Assembly: GCA_018466975.1 (NCBI GenBank)
Contig: CM031555.1
Coordinates: forward strand, 3,309,048 to 3,373,047
DNA length: 64,000 nt
Origin: Sparassis latifolia
Taxonomy: Eukaryota > Basidiomycota > Agaricomycetes > Polyporales > Sparassidaceae
Direction: 5' to 3'
Part shown: positions 55,500-64,000 of the stretch, piece by piece
How the letters are laid out: each line of letters starts with the position of its first letter
Position numbering within the stretch: position 1 is the stretch's first letter
Position numbers and translations under genes: made by a program
Notes under the pieces: model-generated
Told to the model about the DNA's origin: nothing
The model's database searches: none
What the model saw: the letters and a program-made list of their open reading frames with translations, nothing else

Positions 55500-57638
55500 G
55501 CCGTCCTCGTTGGTGTCCTTGTCGCCGTCGTCGATAATGAGCTTGGGACGCCCATGATGAGTGAGTTTAGCCTCACCAGAGAAGTGAAGGGCGCCTACTT
55601 GTCTGTATTGAAACTCAGTTATTATTCTTGCTTGCCTCTTCAAGTTGCTACACCGTGTGTGAGCTTCAGGAAAGAATCCCCCCTTTTTTGTCTTTATTTG
55701 AGACCTTATTCTGAACCTTCACAAGAGTGTCATTCTTCATGAAGTATTGGCCGAGCATGTCGGGCAAATCGTTACAGTAACATTTACAACCTTCGTTCTC
55801 GAAGTCAAATATTGGCCCAGCAGGGACTTGGAGGGCGTCTGCTTGTGCTTCAGGACCGCCATGATGTAGCCAGTCGTTTCGCGAAATACAGTACGGGCGT
55901 CGTCCATCCCACCCTCGAGGATGACTCGACGGGCGCGCTTCTAGCGCGACTACTGTAGGTGAGTGCGTATTATGCAGAGTGGAACAACTCTTTCCTCCTA
56001 TCTCGTAGAGGCTGGTTCACGAGCCTAAGTACGCTTCGCGTTCGGCTTGCTACACACCTTGTTCACTGGGTTATCTCTTCTCGAATAAGCACTGCTGCCC
56101 GCGGGTGCCTACTTTTTTCCGCTGCTACAGTCCAGCTACGGTGCGAGACCCTGGTTCCCGGCTCCTCACGACGAATATAGACACTTCTACAGCGAGATCC
56201 CTGATCTGGGAGCTCGCAAGCGGTGACGAGAGCAGTGGGCTCGGAAAACGCGAATGTGCTACGGACAAAATCAGGCGCATCTTTCTTCTCCTTTCGTGCT
56301 GAAATATGACTACAACAATTTTTCTGCCATTTGCTAGTCTCTGTCCTGGCACACGTCTGCGCCCGATCCCGCATCCAGCCCGAGTGCATGCGCTCGGCAC
56401 TGGCCCACTCTATGTATACCGGGTCGCTTAGCAGCTGCACTCAGGCCCGTGTTGGAGAGGCTGCATAGGATGCTGAGCTGAGTGGCGGTGCATGCAAGAG
56501 AGGATGACCGAAATAGAGCTTCGGGAATAAGGACCCGTTGAGTTCTTCACAAGGTAATAACCCACGTCTCGTCGGAGGAAATTAACTGTGTTTTTGACGA
56601 TAATTAACAGTGCCGGCGTACCAATGTTTGTGAGCAGTGGAGTCTGGAAATATGGATCCAACACCGCTAAGGTGTCCGAATGGTTACGGTAGTCTCTCTC
56701 AGCCTCACGAGGCTGGAGCATCCTATGTTTTTCGACCACCGGAAAATCATTGTAGACCTGTCCGGAGGCACTGGTACAGTTCTCTTACAGGTAGTAACAT
56801 ACCAACTTCAGCTTCAGGTTCTTCACCAGGTTGTCACCCAGTTAACAACCCAGGTTATAACTACCTTGCGCAAAATTATTCTCGGAGATCTGGACCGAAA
56901 GAGGAAACAAAACAAAAAGAATCAGGATAAGAACGGAGCTACGCACAAGTTGAAGACAGATCGGGGGAAAATGCGGCTTAAGACACCCTCCGGGGACAGG
57001 TCCCCAGTAAATGGCAGGTAAGTCATCCCGAGACACTGTCGTTATCCCCAAACGCAGTCCCAGGATATGAGAATGGGTCGCAGCCGGTGCAAAACCCTCG
57101 GTGAGCAGTATAATCATTGTTGGCTACCTTTCGTAACTGATTCCATCAATTGCAATATGCATATGTATCTGAACGCATGCGAGTCAGAATATGCGCGGAA
57201 ATGCGCTCAAGCTGTCACTCGACCTTAGCTTGAACGTCCGCATCGAGCGCAGTCTCTCCGTGATCGAATTTCTCCTTTTCTTTTATTATCAATTATCGAA
57301 GTAATTTCAACAGATGTCAGTCAGAAGCCAGACGGCGGCGGTGAATCTTAGCCATTTTGACGGCAATTGGCGAACGGCCGTCCTAAAGACATACATTTTA
57401 TTGCTGAGATCAGTCAAGTCCACTCTGTAAGGGCTAGTCGGTCCAGTTGGTCACGGTGAACGTAGACTCAGTGAGGTTCGCGGACGCCGGAAACCGGTGG
57501 CGCACCGGCCTCACATTCCTTTTTTCCGAACATATCGTCCGCCGCTGCCATCGACGTCATATATACACTCACGGTAGAGCCGTAAACTTAGAACTGCCGT
57601 GTCCGCCTCAATGCCGGACGGAGGCCCGTGGAGGTCGC
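55500..57638. other. Intergenic, no gene recognised
   Basis: About 2.1 kb between the divergent DUF92 and SDR genes, holding their promoters. The plus-strand frames at 56637-57021 have no family resemblance and are not called. Confidence 0.4.
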
Positions 57639-57646
57639 TATATAAG
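57639..57646 (+). promoter_or_regulatory. TATA-box candidate of the SDR gene at 57821
   Basis: TATATAAG lies 175 bp upstream of the SDR ATG, compatible with a moderately long 5' leader. Confidence 0.45.
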
Positions 57647-57820
57647 CAATCTGGCCCAGCCACAACAGGTAACTCCTCATATCGCGCTCACACGTTGCTC
57701 AGCCTTCAACCATTGGACGCTTGGCAAGATACGCGGGAAAATTCACATCAGTACGCATAGCAGTAGCAGTAGCAGGCTAGCAGCAGGACCAGCGGAAATT
57801 CTAGTACCAACACCGAGGAC

Positions 57821-58825
57821 ATGGCGGCAATCCGATCATCTTTGAAGGGCAAGCTGGTCCTCATCACGGGCTGCACGTAAGTACGTCGCATACTACATCA
57901 TACCTCGCTCACTTACCACATCTGGCACAGCGGAGGTATCGGGCAGGCGACTGCACGCGCCTTTGCCCGCTCCGGCTGCTCAGTAGCAGTGCACTACCAC
58001 GCGGCATCCTCGCGCGCCAAGGCAGACACGCTCATCTCCGACCTCAAGGCTGTCGCCAGTTCCGACGCGCGGTTCGCCGCCTTCCAGGCAGACCTGTCGA
58101 ACTACGACGAGGCGCGCCGCCTCCATGCGGAAGTCGTGCAGCAGATCGGGCACCCGGACATCCTCTTCGCGAACCACGGCATCGCGGGGCCCAAGATTGG
58201 CCCGCTGGGCGACATCAAGGACGTGCCCGTAGAAGTGTTCGAAGAGACGTGGCGGACGAACACCGGCACGAGCTACGTGCTCGCGCAGCTCTGCGTGCCG
58301 CACATGGAAGCGCAGAAATACGGTCGCGTCATTTTCACGTCGAGGTGCGCTCTCTGTGACCCTTTGCCCGAAATTCATAGTAATTCGTGTCTATCATAAT
58401 CAGTATCGCTGCAGGTAACCCTCTTCATCAAGCACGCATCCGACGCCGCTGATCTTTCCACTGTCTAAAAGGTAACGGTGGAGTGATCGGACCCCACTAC
58501 GCATCGTCCAAAGCGGCCCTGCACGGCCTGGTCCACTGGCTCTCCCTGCGATACGCCAAAGACGGAATCACGTCCAACGCGATCGCGCCCGCACTCATCG
58601 AGGATACCGCCATGATGGCGAACCCGACGCCCGAGATGCGGAGCAAGATCCCCATCGGGCGACTCGGGAAGCCCGACGAGATGGCTGAGATCGTCCTCCT
58701 GCTCGCGTCCAACGGGTACATGACAAACAAGGTACGTCCTGCTTGGTTCTGCACTGCTCGGGTGGCTCATTGCACCTTCGTAGATCATCGTGGCGGACGG
58801 AGGCTGGACACACGGTAATTTCTGA
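57821..58825 (+). CDS. Short-chain dehydrogenase/reductase with 11-nt microexon
   Basis: Classical SDR, about 260 residues, resembling 3-oxoacyl-[ACP] reductase-type enzymes; substrate unknown. Seen: KLVLITGCTGGIGQATARAF (TGxxxGIG across intron 57877-57930), ILFANHGIAGPK, the catalytic-Ser region TSSIAAGNGGVIGP, PHYASSKAALHG (YxxxK), and IIVADGGWTHGNF at the end. The introns are 57877-57930, 58345-58403, 58415-58471 and 58732-58783. Between the second and third is an 11-nt microexon (58404-58414) supplying most of SIAAG; it is needed to keep frame. The start at 57821 was chosen because KGKLVLITG follows closely. The stop at 58823-58825 depends on the last intron. Confidence 0.9.
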
Positions 58826-59070
58826 TCGCACGGACTTCATTATGAAGATGCGAAGTATGAATGTGCTATAATAGCAAAACCAAAGCAGAATGTGAGTGTA
58901 CGATGGATAGAATTACTCAATACATACGCATGCGGGGTGGCAATATAGTGCACTATAAAACAATCCCTGAAGTTCGTAAGAAGAGACATCGGTAACACGA
59001 AAGCATGTGGAAAGCGAGCTGGTATAACAACTATAAAACCGCAAGATATGCAAGGAAGGGGCGACTAGCA

Positions 59071-62000
59071 TCATCGACTTGGCGAAGATCCCTTGCTGCC
59101 GGGTCCTACAGACCCTATGATCTCGTTGAGCTGCTGTATCCTCTTGTTGGCGATCTCTAACTGTCTTTGGTAGCTCCTGGAAAAATTTACTATCAGCCGG
59201 TTCCCAGAGAACGATATCGAGAAACGAACTTCGCCCGATTCTCGAGATCCAGAGCGTGCTCCTTGCCGCCCTGTCGCTCCCTCTTGACTTTCTCCTCTGC
59301 CGCCTTCAAGCGCGTCTCGTATTCCTTAACCCGCGCCTCCCACTTGCTGTCAGCCACTGTGGTCTTCTGGTTCATGAGTGTGACCTTTTCTTCGGACGCC
59401 AGCAGCTGGTTCTGCAAGTTGCTCACGCGACGATCTGCGTTCGTCACGCGAGCGGTGAGCGCACGTACCTCCATCGAATCGCCTTGGCCCGGCTTCCGAA
59501 CGACCACGAGCTGCGCCTGCAACTCTGCATTTGTTGCCTGCCGAACCAAAACTCAGTAAACGCGGATCTATTGCCAGTAGAGAACACGTTACCTTCAACG
59601 CATCCGCTTCCCCTTCCTTCGCGCTCAGCTTCTTCCTCCAGACCGACTTCGCCTCTGCAAGCGCCTTGACGCTGCCTTCGAATTTGTCGATCTGCTTCCA
59701 CCGGAAATCAAGCTGCTTGCGCATGTCGTTCAGCTTCTCCGTGTGCCGGCCCTCCGCGTCCTTGCACCGCTTGTCGAAGTCGAGCTGGATCTGGCTGAGC
59801 GCTTTCAGTCGGGTGATCAGGTTGTCGTGGAACACGCTGAAGTTGGTGAACGGCTTGGTCTCTGCCTGGCCGTTCTTCTTCTGCGAACATCTTTCAGCTG
59901 CAAACAAATATCAAGGACGAAAAGACACCTTACCGGAGTCTTGTCTACACCCAGGATTTTATCCATGTACTGGTAAATCGTGAGCAGGAGGGTGTTCCTC
60001 TCCGTGAGCTGATCACGATACTGCGCTTCGGCGGACAACAGCGACCGCTGGTCCTTGGCAAGCCGCTGCTCAAGCTCGGCCACCCTCGTGCGGAAGCTCG
60101 CCAGCTCGGCCTCCGCCGCGCGCACGCTCGCCTGCGCGTCGTCCAGCTTCTCCGAGACGTTCATGCGCGCCTGGGTCTGCGCGGCGAGTTGCGACGAGAG
60201 CTCGCGGTTCTCCGAGTGCAGCTTGTCGAGCACGCCATCACGGTCGCGGCTCTTGCCCTCGCGCTCGTCGAGCTCCTTGCGCGCGCGCGCGAGCTCGTCC
60301 TCGAGCCGCTCCAGGTCGCGATGCAGCCGGTCGACCTCAAGCTGCAGCGAGAAGCGCGCGGTCGTGTGCGTCTCGCCGAGCTTCTTCGATTCCGTCTCGA
60401 GAGTCTGCAGCGCGTTTTGTACTGCCGCCAGGTCGCTCTCGCGCTGCGTGAGCAGCGATTGCGCGCGCGCGAGGTCGTTCAGCGCGGACTGCAGCGCGGA
60501 CTCCTTCGCTTCTAGTGCGCGTTGTTCGTGGCGCAGAGCCGCGTCGTGCTCCTTCTCTGCCTTGTCGAGGTCGCCTTCGAGGCTCTCGCGGATACCGCGT
60601 TCACGCTTGAGCTCCGCCACGACGTTCTCGATGTGTTGGGCGAGCTCTTCCGAGCGCGAGCGATAGGTTTGGATCTCTTGGCTGCGGGATTCGTACAGGT
60701 CATTGAGCTCCTGGAGTTGTGCCTTATAAGACGCAGATTTCTGCAATTTGCCGGTGTCAGTGGGTAAACTATGGCCTGATATCGGGGACGCAGTACCTCT
60801 TTGAGTGCCGCGCACAGCGCCTCGAGGCGTTCTTTTTCCGCGGCCTCATCCTCTCGTATCCGCTCGCTCTCCTCCCTCAGGTGGTCGTTTTCCTCCTCGA
60901 GAACGTACACCTGCTCGCCGAGCTTCTCGATCTCCCGGTTGGCAGCCTCGATCTCGGCGTCCTTCTCCTCCGATTCGCGTTCGAGATGGGCGAGCGCCGC
61001 TTCGAACTTTTCGTGTATGTCAGCGGAGTCTGCCTCGAATTCGGCGATGTGCATACGGAGCTCCTTCGCCTCGGCATCGCGTTGCTCCAACACCTGTGAG
61101 GTAATCACAACAGCGTCAGTAAGAGGAGACTTGAAAGAAAGCGGTCACGAACGTCTTTCAGCTCCTCTACCTGGGCTCTCGCTTCTTCGACTTCGCCTCT
61201 CCAGTCCTCATCTACTTGGTCGATGATGCGGGTGTGCTCAGCCACGAGCTCTTCGATCTCTCGATTCCGCATGTCAACGTCGTCCTCCTTCTGCTGCAGC
61301 TCTATCTGGGCCGCTGCGAGCTTATCCCGCACGGCGTTCAAGTCCTCCTCTACCGCCTCCCGCTCCTCCCTCTCCTCCCAAACCTGCGCGCGACTCTGGC
61401 TCCGCTCGATGGACTCCGCCTCCCGCCGGCGCTGCGTATCCTCCAGCTCCAGCCTCAGCGCTTCGATCTCGTCCGCCAACTCCTCCTTCTCGTCATTCCT
61501 ATGCGTCACCAGCTCCTCCAACGCGTCCATCTTCTCCCGGAGCTCCTCGTTCTCCCCTCAAGCTCCTCGACTCGTCTCCGCACGCGCGAGTTCCCCCCGT
61601 CGTCCTCGCGGCCCTCCACAAGGTCCCGCAGGCGCTCCATCTCCTCCGCATTCTCCTCGAGCAGCCGCCGCACGACATCCAGCTCCTCCTCCAGCTCCGC
61701 ATTGCGCGCCTCGACGTCCCGCAGCGCGCCGTCCGGTGTGCCAAACGAGCGCCTACGGCGCAACTCGCGCAATTCACGCTCACGCTCATCGATCTTCTCC
61801 TCGAGTTCACGCGCGCGCGCAGACGCGCCGCCCGAGCCGCGCTGCAGGCGCTCGAGTTCGCGCTCGAGCTCGAGCACGAGCTTCTTGAGCTTCTTCATCT
61901 CCATCCCGCGCTGCTGCACCTCGATCTTGAGGTGGATATTCTGCTTGAGCGCTGCTTCGATCTGGTCAGGGGCGAGCTGCGCGAGGCGCTCTTCGAGGAA

Positions 62001-62772
62001 GTGTACTTTGAGCTTGATGCTGAAGTTTTCCTTCTTCAGGCTGTCGATGTGCTGTGCGGAGAAATTGTTGGGTGTTAGTACGAGATTAGATAGGATGGGG
62101 AACGTGGCTATGGAGAAGGGGCGTGGACGGATATTGGTGTCGCTGGGCACGCCCCCGACACGCGTTTTACCCCGTTGGAAGCAGAATCACGTCCTGCGTG
62201 CCCGAGACACACCATGTTTGTTGCCCATACCGCTCCCCTTTAGAACACGTCAAAGAGACGCACCTTCTCCTGGTCGCGTAGCGTAAGCACGCCGTTCTTC
62301 GCCCTACTACGAGTCCGTTTGGCACGCCCTGGCGTCTCCGCCGCATCTCCCCACCGTTTTTCCCTCCTGGAGTGTCGAGCACGTCGCCCTCCACGTCCTC
62401 GCCGTCGTCCTCATGGACGAAGCTCTTGGCGATCTGCGAGGCTTCCTCTGCTCTCCTCTTCGCGAATGTCGTCAAGCCGCTGGGTGGAGATGGCGTAGAG
62501 AGTGGTGCAGATGACGTTGCTGTGGTCTGCGAGGATGTTGATGGTATCCTGAGGTTGCGCCCGGGCGTGGAGAAGCCTGAGACGAAGGAGTTGAGTGAGA
62601 GGTCGGGGTGGCTGCCTAGTGACTGGGCGGATAAGTCCGAGCGAGCGTTGAGCGCTGCAGACATTCTGGCATGTGGTTCGCGTTGAATACGACGAGTGAG
62701 TTTGCGGTTCTGGCGTTTGGATAGAGACGGAGAATCGAAAAGTGCATTCAACGTTTCAACGCGATCCGGCAC
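59071..62772 (-). CDS. CM1-motif microtubule-organising protein (Mto1-like)
   Basis: Long coiled-coil protein. The ATG is at 62772, or 62664 (MSAALNARSD). A low-complexity N-terminus is followed by the centrosomin motif 1: VLTLRDQEK, then after intron 62052-62263 HIDSLKKENFSIKLKVHFLE, which in Mto1/centrosomin-type proteins recruits and activates the gamma-tubulin complex. About 850 residues of heptad-rich coiled coil follow over several exons (for example IEALRLELEDTQRRREAESI, TIYQYMDKILGVDKT). The tail IANKRIQQLNEIIGSVGPGS ends at 59071. Two one-base slips, at C runs 62349-62352 and 61554-61557 (G runs on the coding strand), break the frame. Each would be repaired by one extra G, so sequence error is likely. 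The last exon junction is unresolved. Confidence 0.82.
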
Positions 62773-63608
62773 GTGCTCCTTTGTGACGTCACACGTGTCA
62801 CACGGGTTACCACTGCAGCGTCACGGTCTGCGACTCTCCCGCAATTTGTTCTGCTTCACTCATGAATCAGACTGCAACACACTTCTGGTTCTAACATCAT
62901 CAGTCCTGCCGCCCCTTGACAACCGTGTTGGATGCTGTATTTCTTATACCACCATTTGGGTTTTGGAATGTCTGACGGCTCTACCAGCGTCTCACTAGGA
63001 TTTGGCTGACGGGCTACTGGGTCTTGCACGCCGAATTTGACTCTTTGGCACCCAACACAAGGAACCTGGACTACAGAATGCTGTGTCTGTCATTCACATT
63101 ACCTGCAGAACTGAGGGGACGTCAGATGTACCACCTCGGACCGGCTTCTTCGATGTCTTCCGGACCTGGCCAGAGCACGCGCTCAATATATTTCCAGTCT
63201 TGTCCACCTCAAATCTCGCCCAACTCTCTCTACTGACGAAGCATTTGCTTTGCCTTTGTGTCTTACAACGCGGACTGTCTTGGTCATGATGTTTTGCAAC
63301 GCTTGTTACGCTGACACACAGTGGAACACACTCTGGAGTAGCAGCATCGCCCCAGGAGACTCATCGAGACGCACACCTCGGCCGGGAAAATATGCGTGGG
63401 TTCATCAACGTTCACCCTTCGGGTTCTCGATAGAGGTGCTTGGTCTTAATTGAGAATGCAGCGTATGCACTGCGGTCACATGGGCGCAGAGAGCGGTCAA
63501 CTGACTAACATCTCGATGAACGTTCCATACTGCGTCCACAAATAAATGCGGCGAGGGATGCGTGGGCATTCCACGGCAGCTCGTCCAATCTACCACCCTT
63601 TGCAAGCA
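62773..63608. other. Intergenic between divergent genes
   Basis: This should contain the promoters of the Mto1-like gene (-) and the GH31 gene (+). A weak CAATATATTT at about 63184-63193 is the only TATA-like run noticed. No gene recognised. Confidence 0.4.
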
Positions 63609-64000
63609 ATGAAGCCTCTTTCTCCGCTGCTGCCTGTATTACTTGTTACGTGCGCTGCAGTCGCACACGCTTGGAACTCTACTGAGCCGTTGGACGCGTG
63701 TCCCGGGTATAATGCTACGAATGTGCAAACTCAAGGACCCACACTCACTGCGGATCTGGTTTTGGCGGGACCGCCATGTAATGTGTACGGCCCAGACATT
63801 GAGAAACTCCAACTGGAGGTGACGTACGAGACCGGTGAGTGGTGGAGGGTGTATCTGTCCTTAATCAGTCTGCGAACAAGTGTACTGCAGAGACACGCAT
63901 TCACGTCAGGATCACTGATCCGTCCAACCCGCGTTATGAAGTCCCAGAATCGGTACTTCCTCGTCCTCAGGCGAACACATCCACCTCTCCCGAAGCAGCC
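63609..64000 (+). CDS. GH31 alpha-glucosidase, 5' end only
   Basis: The gene runs off the window. The signal peptide MKPLSPLLPVLLVTCAAVAH is followed by the N-terminal region of secreted fungal GH31 alpha-glucosidases: DACPGYNATNVQTQGPTLTA, PPCNVYGPDIEKLQLEVTY, then after intron 63835-63890 TRIHVRITDPSNPRYEVPES. The enzyme would release glucose from the non-reducing ends of maltose and starch fragments outside the cell. The catalytic domain lies beyond the window, so activity cannot be judged. Confidence 0.88.
   Translation, partial: MKPLSPLLPVLLVTCAAVAHAWNSTEPLDACPGYNATNVQTQGPTLTADLVLAGPPCNVYGPDIEKLQLEVTYETGEWWRVYLSLISLRTSVLQRHAFTSGSLIRPTRVMKSQNRYFLVLRRTHPPLPKQ

Noticed and set aside
56650..56730. 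tRNA-like sequence with a D-arm-like GGTTACGGTAGTC
   Set aside because: There is no T-arm (GGTTCGA) or acceptor stem pairing.
60055..62286. Long plus-strand Ser/Arg-rich frames (up to 356 codons)
   Set aside because: Antisense to the Glu/Leu-rich coiled coil of the Mto1-like gene; composition is that expected for the complementary frame.
1..64000. CRISPR array, operons or riboswitches
   Set aside because: The DNA is eukaryotic with spliced genes; no regularly spaced repeats were seen.

Overview
The window is nuclear DNA from a filamentous basidiomycete, most likely an Agaricomycete of the polypore kind (inference). The signs are many short introns (about 50-70 bp), a FunK1-type fungal kinase, fungal BTB and C2-domain families, a Plavaka-type DNA transposon and Ty1/copia retroelement remains. 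Exon junctions were read by eye from splice signals and reading frame, so they are models, not transcript-supported facts.

Layout. 0.9-14.3 kb is gene-rich: a secreted amidase (-), an AIM9-like mitochondrial phosphotransferase (-), a short-chain dehydrogenase (SDR, +), a FunK1 kinase (+), a decayed second copy of the SDR (+), and a coiled-coil protein with a strict GX3 repeat (-). 14.8-27.4 kb is decayed and repeat-rich: remnants of a flavin monooxygenase, a BTB protein and a PA-clan peptidase-like protein, mixed with terminal-inverted-repeat (TIR) elements. These include a 909-bp CACTA-type palindrome and a foldback element with 9-bp target-site duplications (TSDs) that carries a solo LTR.

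27.7-48.6 kb is best read as an expanded gene pair. A short unknown gene ('family X', - strand) alternates with a C2-domain gene (+ strand). There are three X copies, two C2 C-terminal fragments and one intact C2 gene. Between X2 and the second C2 fragment lies about 12-14 kb of transposon: a Plavaka-like element whose transposase is split by a copia element, which is itself split by a solo LTR. That is three nested insertions, and the two inner ones have exact TSDs.

49.1-64 kb is housekeeping: a large disordered protein (-), a 603-bp element with 9-bp TSD, a DUF92/TMEM19 membrane protein (-), a second SDR with an 11-nt microexon (+), a CM1/Mto1-like microtubule organiser (-), and the 5' end of a GH31 alpha-glucosidase (+).

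The clearest cross-cutting signal is how the transposons have changed. Two solo LTR copies differ by 12 substitutions, all transitions, 9 of them at CpG. The two copia LTRs differ at one site, also CpG, and the five in-frame stops in copia are all TGA where CGA would fit. This suggests cytosine methylation and deamination acting on repeats.
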